A stretch of DNA of 24,403 bases from DATGIQ01 sp035295665 (GCA_035295665.1 DATGIQ010000249.1:1-24403), one strand, 5' to 3'; numbered from the stretch's first letter, positions 7,710 through 15,351 are shown. Notes: a model not told the origin generated them from the sequence alone. Made by a program: numbers and translations.

Positions 7710-9083
7710 ATGACAACACCCACAGACGACCGTTCCGACCAGAGCAACGTCAAGCCCTCGAAGCGCCGTCGTTTGGTGATCATCCTCCTGCTCTCGACCA
7801 GTGCCGTCCTGGTTGGTGGGATCGGCCAGTATGCCTGGTATCGACCCCCTATTCCGGAGCCGCCCGCCGTCGATTTGGCAGGCGTCGATCCAGCTATTGT
7901 GGCGGCCGTCGAGCAAGCCCAGGCGGCAGTCCGCACGACGCCGGACTCACCCTCAACCTGGGGGCATCTGGGTATGATACTGCTCACGCACGATTTCACG
8001 GCTGAAGCCCGGACCTGCTTCGCCCAGGCTGAGCAGCTCGATCCCCGCGAGCCGCGCTGGCCCTATTACCTCGGGATTGCCATGCGCGACGAGGATGCCG
8101 ATTCGGCCATTGTCCACCTACAACGTGCCGTCAGCCTTTTTGATGAAACCTTGCTCGAACCACGCATCCGGCTGGCCGAGGAGTTGCTGGGACAAGACCG
8201 CTTCCCCGAAGCCGAGCGGCTTTTTCGCAGGGTTCTCGAGCACGATCCGTACAACGCGTTTGCGCTTCTGGGCATGGGCCGGCTGGCAGCCCGGCAAGGC
8301 CGGCTTCCAGAAGCCCTGGATTATACGAAACGCGCTCGCAACGCTGACGGTCCACGAAAAGCCATCGGGTTCTTGCTGGCCGAGATCTACCAGCAGCAAG
8401 GTAACAAGACGGCAGCGGCGGAGGAATTCCGCCGCGCCACGGCCATGCGAGACGACCCCCCGCGCCCTGACCGTTTTGTCGAGGAATACGTGCAGCTCCG
8501 CACCGGAGAGCGCGCCCAGCTCAAACGGGCCCAGACCTTCCTGGAGACGGGTCGCGTGCCCCAGGCGGTGACGCTTCTTCAGCAGCTCGTCCGTCAATAT
8601 CCCAACTCGGCGAGCTGTTGGCTTACGCTGGGGAGGGCTCTCGGCCGGCAACGGCAATGGCCCGCCTCGGAGCAAGCGTTGAAGAGAGCAACACAGCTGG
8701 CACCGGACAACTCGGAAATCCAGGTTCAGTTGGGAATTGCCTTGTTCTTCGAGGGCAACGCGAATGCGGAGGCCGCCTTCCACAAGGCGATCCAGCTTCA
8801 ACCCGATTGCGCGCCCGCCTACTATAACCTGGGCCTCTGCTTGATAAAACGACGGGATGTGACAGCGGCGATCGAGGCGTTCCGCACGGCAGTCCGCCTG
8901 CAACCCGACCTGGCGGACGCCTACATCGGCTTGGGTTCTCAGCTGGTGCTGCAGGGTCAGCTCCCGGATGCGATTCGGCAACTGCGGCGTGCCGTCGAGC
9001 TCCATCCGGCCGATCCAAGAGCCCAACAATTGCTGAAACAGGCCCTCTTGCGAATCTGGATTCCGGCTCTGCCCTGCCCCTGA
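7710..9083 (+). CDS. Membrane-anchored TPR protein
   Basis: A 457-residue protein with a short basic cytoplasmic start, one transmembrane segment (about residues 20-42, LVIILLLSTSAVLVGGIG) and then about nine tetratricopeptide repeats from residue 65 to the end. Examples are AFALLGMGRLAARQGRLPEA, APAYYNLGLCLIKRRDVTAA and ADAYIGLGSQLVLQGQLPDA. The repeats would lie outside the membrane as a protein-binding scaffold. It begins 13 nt after the CRTAC1-like gene; no good Shine-Dalgarno is seen before ATG 7710, so translation may depend on the upstream gene. The pairing suggests that the two products act together in the envelope (inference). The final residues (RIWIPALPCP) depart from the repeat. 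The stop lies 2 bp from the stop of a convergent gene. Confidence 0.85.
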   Translation: MTTPTDDRSDQSNVKPSKRRRLVIILLLSTSAVLVGGIGQYAWYRPPIPEPPAVDLAGVDPAIVAAVEQAQAAVRTTPDSPSTWGHLGMILLTHDFTAEARTCFAQAEQLDPREPRWPYYLGIAMRDEDADSAIVHLQRAVSLFDETLLEPRIRLAEELLGQDRFPEAERLFRRVLEHDPYNAFALLGMGRLAARQGRLPEALDYTKRARNADGPRKAIGFLLAEIYQQQGNKTAAAEEFRRATAMRDDPPRPDRFVEEYVQLRTGERAQLKRAQTFLETGRVPQAVTLLQQLVRQYPNSASCWLTLGRALGRQRQWPASEQALKRATQLAPDNSEIQVQLGIALFFEGNANAEAAFHKAIQLQPDCAPAYYNLGLCLIKRRDVTAAIEAFRTAVRLQPDLADAYIGLGSQLVLQGQLPDAIRQLRRAVELHPADPRAQQLLKQALLRIWIPALPCP

Positions 9084-9085
9084 TC

Positions 9086-9499
9086 CTATCCGTGAGGCGG
9101 GTGGTCGAGATCGATCACGAGTTCGGGTGTCCGGGAATCGATCTCGAACACGAACGGCGAACGGTTTTCGTCAAATTTACCACCCAAAGCATCGCGCTTC
9201 TTTTTCTTGTACTCGACCGCCACGCGGTACTTCCCCGGCGGCAACCCTTGCTTATCTTTGCCCGCCGCCCAAAACGTGGCGTCGCCCGGATTGAACTCGG
9301 CGAAGTAGTGGTCGGAGGGCGGTTTGCCGTCCGGCAGCATCGGCACGAACGTGACGCGCACCGATTCGTCCTCTCTGGGGAGGAGCGGCTGGCCACTCTT
9401 CAGGACCCGGCCTCGGGTCTGGAGCTTGCCGTTCCCGCACCCGGTGGCCAGCACGCACACCGCAACCGCAACGACCACCCACGAAAGTAGCCTGCGCAT
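9086..9499 (-). CDS. Small DUF1559-associated lipoprotein
   Basis: A 137-residue lipoprotein: basic start, hydrophobic stretch and LATGC lipobox (Cys20). The mature part has a beta-sandwich, transthyretin/carboxypeptidase-regulatory-like look (GRVLKSGQPLLP, ..LPPGKYRVAVEYKKKK..., ending PELVIDLDHPPHG). Such proteins very often follow DUF1559 genes in planctomycetes. ATG 9499 is preferred because GGGAGG lies 4 nt upstream. An alternative ATG at 9514 overlaps the stop of the upstream DUF1559 gene as ATGA and would add five residues (MKGGI), so the genes are almost certainly co-transcribed and may be translationally coupled. The function is unknown. Confidence 0.82.
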   Translation of the reverse strand: MRRLLSWVVVAVAVCVLATGCGNGKLQTRGRVLKSGQPLLPREDESVRVTFVPMLPDGKPPSDHYFAEFNPGDATFWAAGKDKQGLPPGKYRVAVEYKKKKRDALGGKFDENRSPFVFEIDSRTPELVIDLDHPPHG

Positions 9500-9510
9500 G
9501 ATGCCTCCCT

Positions 9511-10629
9511 TCATTCGTAGTCGGTGCCGGTGACCTTGCCATCCGCTTTGGACAGCAGCTCGACCCAGGTCAGCTGGCTGACCGAGTTCTTGACGAAGTG
9601 AACACTTCCATCCGCGAAGCAACAGTTCACGCCACCCGTGTGCAGGCTGCGGGCCATGGCAGAGGTCATGTCGGTTCCGGAAGTGGTACAGCCCATCCCC
9701 AGCGCGGCGGTATCGGGGCTGCAATACAGTTTGCCGTTCTCGAGTTCGTCCCCGCCTTCGGCCGCAACCCCTCCCAGTAAATTGTTGGGGGTCGGATTAT
9801 ACGATGCCCGGCCAGCGTTGACGATGCTCGACCCGGGAAACCCAAGAGCCCATACCCCGCGCGGATCGACCGCCGACAGTCCCGCCCGCAGTTCCGCGGC
9901 CATGATCGTGTTCGACGTACCATCCGTGATGTCCCCCAGCTTAGCCCCGTAGTTGCACGCCATGACCGGGCTGGAAACCATGCCGTTCTGCTGGGGGATA
10001 CCAGCCATGCTCGTCTTGTAGCTCTTCCCCAGGTTTTGGTGATCATAGTCCTCATAGCCCGCCGTCACCCCGTAGTTGCCTCGCGCCCAGCCAGCATCCG
10101 GTCCCCCAATCGGGCCCGTCATGGGATCCAGGTAGGGCTGTTGGTTGAATGAATCCGAAGGGCAGAGGTACGTCTTGACCGGAGTCCCGGCAATTGCCAG
10201 CCAGCTCAAATTAAACTTCAGTCCCACGACGATGTTGCCCTTGCTGTCCGGCGGAACCGGGCCGAATCCGGGGTAGGCGGCGGCATTCGACAGCGTGTAC
10301 AGACCATTCTGCTCGATGAACGGCAGGAGAATCACTGCCCAGTTCGGCCCAAACGGGTTCTGCCCGGAGCTGGTTCGCATCTTCAAGGCCAGCCCGTTGT
10401 CGGGGGCTGTGACGTAGGGCATCTGGGAGGCCGGCGGCAACCGGCCGTAAGTGCTTTCGTAGTTCATCAAGCCCAGACCGATCTGCTTGAGGTTGTTCGA
10501 GCAGCTCATGCGATTGGCGGCCTCGCGGACCTTTTGCACGGCGGGCAGCAGCAGGCCGATGAGGACCGCGATGATGGCAATGACGACCAGCAGTTCGATC
10601 AGCGTGAATCCTTGTCGACGACGCATCAT
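9511..10629 (-). CDS. DUF1559 pseudopilin-like protein (H-X9-DG)
   Basis: A protein of about 372 residues with a type IV prepilin N-terminus: RRRQGFTLIELLVVIAIIAV, where the G/F junction is the prepilin peptidase site and Glu sits at +5. A globular DUF1559 domain follows, with conserved blocks (AANRMSCSNNLKQIGLG, LPPASQ, TYLCPSD, ITDGTSNTIMAAE) and the C-terminal HTGGVNCCFADGSVHFV, the H-X9-DG signature. The family is hugely expanded in planctomycetes; individual roles are mostly unknown. ATG 10629 has GGAGG 5 nt upstream; ATG 10641, also with a GGGAGG 3 nt upstream, would add four residues. Strong promoter elements precede it (10716-10744). The small lipoprotein follows directly. Confidence 0.92.
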   Translation of the reverse strand: MMRRRQGFTLIELLVVIAIIAVLIGLLLPAVQKVREAANRMSCSNNLKQIGLGLMNYESTYGRLPPASQMPYVTAPDNGLALKMRTSSGQNPFGPNWAVILLPFIEQNGLYTLSNAAAYPGFGPVPPDSKGNIVVGLKFNLSWLAIAGTPVKTYLCPSDSFNQQPYLDPMTGPIGGPDAGWARGNYGVTAGYEDYDHQNLGKSYKTSMAGIPQQNGMVSSPVMACNYGAKLGDITDGTSNTIMAAELRAGLSAVDPRGVWALGFPGSSIVNAGRASYNPTPNNLLGGVAAEGGDELENGKLYCSPDTAALGMGCTTSGTDMTSAMARSLHTGGVNCCFADGSVHFVKNSVSQLTWVELLSKADGKVTGTDYE

Positions 10630-10715
10630 GTGCACCTCCACATTGACCTCCCAAGCCGACCCTCGATGGCTGCGGGAGAGCTGAGCAATTGTTGTCCAGA
10701 TTGGGGAGATAAGAT

Positions 10716-10744
10716 CTTATAACCAAGCCACATGAACGGTGCAA
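10716..10744 (-). promoter_or_regulatory. Promoter of DUF1559 gene with overlapping palindrome
   Basis: Read on the minus strand: TTGCAC (10744-10739), 17-nt spacer, TATAAG (10721-10716), a good sigma70-like match. A perfect 12-bp palindrome ATAAGATCTTAT (10709-10720) overlaps the -10 and the start region, where a repressor could act. The leader would be about 75-80 nt. Confidence 0.55.
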
Positions 10745-10784
10745 GAAGATCGAAAGAAGAAACGACACAGAAAGCTGACGGGAC

Positions 10785-11498
10785 TCAGGCAAAACATTCG
10801 TCGTCGATCAACTCGCTCAACACCCGGATGGATGTGGCCTGGTGGTGGCGATACTTTCCTTTGGGATCCAGCAACACGGCGTGCAACCCTGCTGCGCGCG
10901 CTCCTTCGAAATCGTTGGCCGGGTCGTCACCGACGTACAAAATAGCTTCGGGGGGCAGACTCAGGGCCTGACAGACCGCCTGGAAGAATTGCGGCGCCGG
11001 TTTCCGCCAGCCGACCTCCGAGCTGATAATCAAGGATTGCAGCAGCTGCGAGGGAGCCAAGCCCGCGGCCACCGTGCGGAGCCGCTGATCATAATTCGAT
11101 GCCAATCCGAGGGCATAACCGTGTCGGGACAGGGTTTTGATCGTTGTGGCCGCGGTCGGATCGCAACACCAGGATTCGGGCCGGCGAAAATGCTCGAACA
11201 GCTCGTGAAAACAGGCGTCTCCATCGGTGCAGTCATCCAGAACCTGAGCCACGATCCGCCGCCAACGTTCGATCTCCCGTGCCTCGCTGGTCCGTAAGCC
11301 GTTGGCGATGTCAATGGCCTCCTCTGCCGCAAAGGCCGTCACAAAACGCGGCAGAATCTCGGCCGCGGTCCGCTGACTTCCGAAGCATCGGCCCACATCG
11401 GCGTACACGATTGGCGCAGGCGGGTTCGGATGGATGAGCGTGCCGACGGCGTCGAAAACGATTGCCTGGACGCTGGTTGGTTGCAGCTTCTGGATCAC
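10785..11498 (-). CDS. HAD-superfamily hydrolase
   Basis: A 237-residue haloacid-dehalogenase-fold protein. Motif I is FDAVGTLI, with nucleophile Asp16; motif II is LASN (Ser134); motif III is Lys166 in WRKPAPQFF; motif IV is YVGDDPANDFEGA (Asp191, Asp192, Asp196). The position two residues after the nucleophile, normally the Asp acid/base of phosphatases, is Val18, as in some HDHD3/REG-2-like members. Phosphatase activity is therefore less certain and the substrate is unknown. A helical cap domain lies at about residues 25-105. It starts at GTG 11498; no strong ribosome site is seen (GGGA further upstream). It is in the same direction as the coiled-coil gene 60 bp upstream, perhaps co-transcribed. 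Confidence 0.85.
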   Translation of the reverse strand: MIQKLQPTSVQAIVFDAVGTLIHPNPPAPIVYADVGRCFGSQRTAAEILPRFVTAFAAEEAIDIANGLRTSEAREIERWRRIVAQVLDDCTDGDACFHELFEHFRRPESWCCDPTAATTIKTLSRHGYALGLASNYDQRLRTVAAGLAPSQLLQSLIISSEVGWRKPAPQFFQAVCQALSLPPEAILYVGDDPANDFEGARAAGLHAVLLDPKGKYRHHQATSIRVLSELIDDECFA

Positions 11499-11558
11499 GG
11501 ACAGATTCCCGGCGGCCGGAGGCGCCCGGGAGGCGGGCGCTCACAGCGAAACCTGGCT

Positions 11559-11975
11559 CTATCCTTTCGAATATCCACGAACGGCGAAGGTGTCCAGCAG
11601 CTTCTGAAGTTGGCGGACCCGCGTGAGCTGGGTTTGATAGGACTGCCGGCACCGTTGAAGCCAGGCACGATCATGGATCAGCGCATGCCGGATCCGGTCC
11701 AGCTCGAGGGCGTCGCGCCAAGCATTCAACCGGTCGGCTACCTGAAGGTAGACCCGCACTCGTGTTTCGAGGGAGCGGGCCCGGCGCTCCTGTTCCATGA
11801 GCCGCTTGCGCGCTTCCTTCCATGCCGTGCGGCACTTGGCCAGCCCGGCCGAGGCCTGGTGCAGCCCCGTCTCGAGCCGCTCCCATTCTGTTTCCACGGG
11901 TGGGCGCAGCAGATCCTTCCAAAGGACTTCTTGTAGCTCACAGGCAACGTCTTGGAGGAATTGATTGAAACCCAT
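11559..11975 (-). CDS. Coiled-coil protein of unknown function
   Basis: A 138-residue protein with no signal peptide or membrane segment. From about residue 25 to 130 it is charged and helical with heptad-like spacing (TEWERLETGLHQASAGLAK, ARKRLMEQERRARSLETRV, QLTRVRQLQKLLDTF), so a coiled coil is likely. AGAGG lies 8 nt before ATG 11975, which supports a real gene. Proteins of this size and layout include FliJ-like and secretion-stalk components, but no family signature is visible and no such neighbours are present. It leads a minus-strand run ending with the HAD gene and is divergent from dapA. Confidence 0.65.
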   Translation of the reverse strand: MGFNQFLQDVACELQEVLWKDLLRPPVETEWERLETGLHQASAGLAKCRTAWKEARKRLMEQERRARSLETRVRVYLQVADRLNAWRDALELDRIRHALIHDRAWLQRCRQSYQTQLTRVRQLQKLLDTFAVRGYSKG

Positions 11976-12075
11976 CCAAGAATCCTCTCTGCATCAGCAT
12001 CCCGCTGGCGTCCGGATATCCCGCCGGGAAACAAAGGAGCTGATCCGGGTCCCCTGCGAACTTATTCGTTGCTCG

Positions 12076-12092
12076 GCTGCAAATATTGCAGC
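12076..12092. repeat. Palindrome in the dapA/coiled-coil intergenic region
   Basis: GCTGCAA-ATA-TTGCAGC: perfect 7-bp arms with a 3-nt centre, about 100 bp upstream of the coiled-coil start and about 190 bp upstream of dapA. It could be an operator for either divergent gene; no regulator is identified. Confidence 0.35.
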
Positions 12093-12163
12093 AGCCGGCG
12101 CGGACGGCCGGTGACGGAGTGGGATCCCTGGGCGCCGTCTGTACGGCTTTTTCCAAATTTGCT

Positions 12164-12192
12164 TTGCATCCTGGCGAACCGTGGTGTAATGT
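12164..12192 (+). promoter_or_regulatory. Sigma70-like promoter of dapA
   Basis: TTGCAT (12164-12169), 17-nt spacer, TAATGT (12187-12192), giving a leader of about 70 nt before ATG 12268. Confidence 0.4.
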
Positions 12193-12267
12193 CAAGCGTC
12201 CGAGAACGGGAACGGGGGAGGGCCCGCAGGCTACGATGCCAGGCGGATCATCGACAGGAGGCAGCGG

Positions 12268-13158
12268 ATGGCAACGAAGGGAGAGCAGTTTGCGGGCGTT
12301 ACCGTGGCCCTGGTCACGCCCTTCCGAGACGGCGCGGTCGATTACGATGAGCTTGGCCGTCTCGTCGATTGGCACGTTCAGCAAGGGACCGATTGTCTCT
12401 CACCGGTCGGCACCACAGGGGAGTCACCCACGCTGGATCATGAGGAACACGAGCGGGTCATTGCCGCCGTGGTCGAGCGTGCCGCCCGGCGAATCAAGGT
12501 GCTGCCGGGTACCGGCTCCAACAGCACGCGGGAGGCGATTCGCCTGACCCGCTTCGCCCGGCGCGCCGGAGCCGATGGCGCACTCATGGTCGGCCCTTAT
12601 TACAACAAACCGACCCAGGAAGGGTATTACCGCCATTTTGCAGCTGTCGCAGAAGTCGTGGACCTACCCATCGTTCTGTACAACATTCCCGGGCGGACGG
12701 GCTCGAACATCCTTCCCGAAACGATTGCCCGGCTGGCGGAGATTCCAAATGTCGTCGGGATCAAGGAATCCACCGGCTCCCTCGATCAGGCTTCACAAAT
12801 CGCCACGACCACCAACCTGACCATCCTCAGCGGAGACGATAGCTTGACCTTGCCGATCATGAGCATCGGCGGCCGGGGCGTGGTGTCCGTCGTCGGCAAC
12901 CTTGTACCGCGCGACTTGAAGGCGTTGGTCAGTGCGTTGGACGCCGGCAAGCTTCACGAAGCCCAGCAATGGCATCGGCGGCTGTTCCCCCTTTGCCGGG
13001 ATATGCTCGGGGTGGCCACCAACCCAATCCCCATCAAGGCGGCCCTGAAACTGGTCGGCCGCGGCACGGGCGAACTCCGCTTGCCGCTTTGCCCCCTTGA
13101 TGCGGCTGGAGAAGCGCGCGTCCGGCAGACCCTCCAAGCCTACGGGCTGCTGCGCTAG
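12268..13158 (+). CDS. dapA: 4-hydroxy-tetrahydrodipicolinate synthase
   Basis: A 296-residue TIM-barrel enzyme that condenses pyruvate with aspartate-semialdehyde, the first committed step of lysine and diaminopimelate synthesis, in the cytoplasm. All key residues are present with a constant offset of five from the E. coli enzyme: Thr49-Thr50 in VGTTGES, Tyr112 in PYYNKP, Tyr138 and Arg143 in LYNIPGRTG, and Schiff-base Lys166 in VGIKEST. The length is typical. AGGAGG lies 6 nt before ATG 12268, an excellent site. It stands as the first gene of a plus-strand run but is not obviously in an operon: the next gene has its own promoter. Lys, Dap and cell-wall genes are not adjacent. Confidence 0.96.
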   Translation: MATKGEQFAGVTVALVTPFRDGAVDYDELGRLVDWHVQQGTDCLSPVGTTGESPTLDHEEHERVIAAVVERAARRIKVLPGTGSNSTREAIRLTRFARRAGADGALMVGPYYNKPTQEGYYRHFAAVAEVVDLPIVLYNIPGRTGSNILPETIARLAEIPNVVGIKESTGSLDQASQIATTTNLTILSGDDSLTLPIMSIGGRGVVSVVGNLVPRDLKALVSALDAGKLHEAQQWHRRLFPLCRDMLGVATNPIPIKAALKLVGRGTGELRLPLCPLDAAGEARVRQTLQAYGLLR

Positions 13159-13188
13159 AGCGAATTCTGCTTTCACCAAAAAAATCAT

Positions 13189-13216
13189 TTGACGCCAACT
13201 TCACAGTCGCTATCTT
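13189..13216 (+). promoter_or_regulatory. Sigma70-like promoter of ArsR-type gene
   Basis: TTGACG (13189-13194), 16-nt spacer, TATCTT (13211-13216), preceded by an A-rich run (CACCAAAAAAATCA). The leader to ATG 13290 is about 65 nt. Confidence 0.55.
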
Positions 13217-13289
13217 ACAAACGTGATCGCGCGGACGGATGAGGTTGGGTGAACTCGTGTTTGGTGCTTTTCCTCAGGAGGACTTCGAC

Positions 13290-13700
13290 ATGAACACTAC
13301 CTCAGCCGTTGCCCACAAACTTCGTGGAACCAAATATCCACACCGGCCGACGTCGGTGCTCCGGATCTCGGATCGGACCATCAATGGGTTGGCGCAGGTC
13401 TTCAAACTCCTGGCCGACGAATCCCGCCTGAAGATCCTGCTCGCCCTGGCACAGGATAGGGAATTGCACGTCACCGCTCTGTGTGATCTGCTCAATCAGA
13501 CGCAGCCGGCCGTCAGCCATCATCTGACGTTGCTTCGCATGGCCCGGCTCGTCGGCTTCCGGCGCGACGGCAAGCACAACTTCTACCGGGTCGAATCCCG
13601 CCAGGTGCGAGACCTTTTGGAACAGTTCTTTGCGGATTCGGGCAACGGCCACAAACAGTTTCAATTCGATGAGTTTGCCCTTAGCTACAAGCGGAAGTAG
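13290..13700 (+). CDS. ArsR-family winged-helix regulator
   Basis: A 136-residue DNA-binding protein. Residues 31-110 form an ArsR/SmtB winged helix: VFKLLADESRLKILLALA, the recognition helix TQPAVSHHLTLL (71-82) and the wing VGFRRDGKHNFYRV (88-101). The alpha-3 metal site ELCVCDL of ArsR/SmtB proteins reads ELHVTALCDL here, with no Cys pair, and no alpha-5 Asp/His ligand pattern is seen, so a metal-sensing role is not supported. The first 25 residues are an unstructured basic tail. AGGAGG lies 8 nt before ATG 13290; an open frame from 13239 is not preferred. It has its own promoter and is 128 bp upstream of carA. The targets are unknown; carA could be one, by position only. Confidence 0.85.
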   Translation: MNTTSAVAHKLRGTKYPHRPTSVLRISDRTINGLAQVFKLLADESRLKILLALAQDRELHVTALCDLLNQTQPAVSHHLTLLRMARLVGFRRDGKHNFYRVESRQVRDLLEQFFADSGNGHKQFQFDEFALSYKRK

Positions 13701-13828
13701 TTGCCGCTGGCCTTGGAGCATCACACTCACTAATGTAATGTGAATTTGGCCCCGCAGGCGATGCTCTGCACCCTTTGCAGCGGCATACGGTCTGCTGCGC
13801 TTGCCGGCATCGGCTCGGAACATCAACC

Positions 13829-14947
13829 ATGGCAGACGGAGTTGCAAAACTCGCGCTAGAAGACGGGACGGTGTACACTGGCCGCAATTTCGGTGCGCCC
13901 GGCGAGACGTTTGGCGAAGTGGTGTTCAATACGAGCATCACCGGCTACCAGGAAGTGTTGACGGATCCCTCCTACCGTGGGCAAATCGTCGCGATGACGT
14001 ACCCGCTCATCGGCAACTATGGGATCAACCCCGAAGATACCGAATCGCAAGTGCCGCAGGTCGAGGGATTTATTATTCGTGAGCTGTCGCGCATCCCGAG
14101 CAATTTTCGGTCCCGCGGCACCCTGTCCGACTACCTCGCTGAGCACAAGATCCTTGGCCTGGAAGGGATCGATACTCGTGCCCTGGTCCGACGGCTGCGG
14201 GTGCGCGGGACGATGACCGGCGTGCTGTCTTCGACCGAGGCGAACGACGCCGTCTTGGTGGACAAGGCCCGCCATTGCCCCGGCATCCTGGGCCGCGATC
14301 TGGTGCGGGAAGTGGTTCCGAAACAGCCGTTCACATGGGAGGAAGGGTTCGTCAGTCCCTTCGCCTCCCAGCTGCTGCCATCCCGGCCGGCGACGCACCA
14401 CGTGGTTGCCATGGATTTTGGCATGAAATGGAATATCCTCCGCTGCTTGGTGCAAGTCGGTTGCCGGGTTACCGTGGTGCCCGGCACAGCAACGGCCGAG
14501 CAGATCTTGGCGTACCGCCCCGATGGGATTTTTCTCTCCAATGGTCCCGGCGACCCCGCGGCCGTGAGCTACGGCATCCAAACGATCAGCGAATTAGCTG
14601 GCAAGAAGCCGATCTTCGGTATCTGCCTGGGACACCAATTGCTTGGCCTGGCCCTGGGCGCCCAAACGTTCAAGCTGAAATTTGGACACCGCGGTGCGAA
14701 TCAACCCGTTCTCAACCAGCGGACGCAGCGCGTCGAGATCACGACGCACAATCATGGCTTCGCGGTACGCCTCGATCGATTGCCGGCTCATCTGGAGCCG
14801 ACGCACACCAATCTCAACGACGGCACGTTAGAAGGTATGCGCCATCGCCATTGGCCGATCTTCAGCGTGCAGTATCACCCCGAAGCTTCGGCCGGTCCGC
14901 ACGATAGCAGTTATCTCTTCGAAGAGTTTCGGAAGCTCATGGGATAA
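13829..14947 (+). CDS. carA: Carbamoyl phosphate synthase small subunit
   Basis: A 372-residue glutamine-hydrolysing subunit that feeds ammonia to CarB for carbamoyl phosphate, used for pyrimidines and arginine. The N-terminal CPSase domain is complete (LALEDGTVYTGRNFG, VVFNTSITGYQEVLTDPSY, IDTRALVRRLR). The class I amidotransferase domain carries nucleophile Cys266 in FGICLGHQLLGLALG and His350/Glu352 in VQYHPEAS; FLSNGPGDP is also conserved. ATG 13829 is chosen because homology begins there and the length is normal, although no clear Shine-Dalgarno precedes it; a TTG at 13775 would add 18 Cys/Arg-rich residues that look non-native. carB is not in the window. A perfect hairpin follows the stop. 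Confidence 0.95.
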   Translation: MADGVAKLALEDGTVYTGRNFGAPGETFGEVVFNTSITGYQEVLTDPSYRGQIVAMTYPLIGNYGINPEDTESQVPQVEGFIIRELSRIPSNFRSRGTLSDYLAEHKILGLEGIDTRALVRRLRVRGTMTGVLSSTEANDAVLVDKARHCPGILGRDLVREVVPKQPFTWEEGFVSPFASQLLPSRPATHHVVAMDFGMKWNILRCLVQVGCRVTVVPGTATAEQILAYRPDGIFLSNGPGDPAAVSYGIQTISELAGKKPIFGICLGHQLLGLALGAQTFKLKFGHRGANQPVLNQRTQRVEITTHNHGFAVRLDRLPAHLEPTHTNLNDGTLEGMRHRHWPIFSVQYHPEASAGPHDSSYLFEEFRKLMG

Positions 14948-14991
14948 CTGGAGATGGTTTTATCGCTACACCCAAGCGGTCCCGGGATCAT

Positions 14992-15047
14992 CCAAGAACA
15001 AACCCCTGGCAGCCTCGACGCCGGGCTTGCCAGGGGTTTGTTCTTGG
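14992..15047. terminator. Perfect 20-bp hairpin after carA
   Basis: CCAAGAACAAACCCCTGGCA (14992-15011) is perfectly complementary to 15028-15047, with a 16-nt loop. It sits between convergent stops (carA 14947, small protein 15112). GGTCTTTTC follows on the plus strand, only a weak T-tract. A bidirectional terminator is the simplest reading. Confidence 0.75.
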
Positions 15048-15111
15048 GATCGGTCTTTTCGGAGTGGTACAAAAAGAAACGATTCCTTGCTTGACCGATG
15101 CCGTTTTTACT

Positions 15112-15351
15112 TCAACCTTCCCTGGCCACGAAATCCCTGGATACTTCCATTTTGAAGCCGGCCTGCTGTAGCTTGGCGACTTCGGTTTGGGTTGCCGAGA
15201 TCAGCCGATAGAATTGGTTCGCATGCTTGGCGTCGATGTCGAAGCTCGATCGGCCGTTGTCGGCAACCAAGACGGGACTACCGCTCCCGCCCAAGGGCGT
15301 TTCCAGTTCCGCTTGCAATAGCCCTCCTCCTGCCTTATCGCGGATAATCAT
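15112..15351 (-). CDS. Small conserved-looking hypothetical protein
   Basis: A 79-residue protein preceded by a strong GGGAGGAG 5 nt before ATG 15351 and a possible promoter, so it is probably real. It has no signal peptide, membrane segment or Cys. The first half (AELETPLGGSGSPVLVADNG) looks like a beta hairpin; the second half (FYRLISATQTEVAKLQQAGF) is a probable helix. I do not recognise the family. It stands alone between the carA hairpin and malQ, both pointing toward or in line with it. Confidence 0.65.
   Translation of the reverse strand: MIIRDKAGGGLLQAELETPLGGSGSPVLVADNGRSSFDIDAKHANQFYRLISATQTEVAKLQQAGFKMEVSRDFVAREG

Noticed and set aside
6815..7999. Long 394-codon minus-strand open frame
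   Set aside because: It lies antisense to the well-supported CRTAC1-like and TPR genes; it is a GC-rich shadow frame with no ribosome site or family pattern.
8118..9029. 303-codon minus-strand open frame
   Set aside because: Antisense to a clear TPR gene; no motif or start signal.
13775..13828. TTG start for carA
   Set aside because: It would add 18 Cys/Arg-rich residues before the conserved start of CarA.
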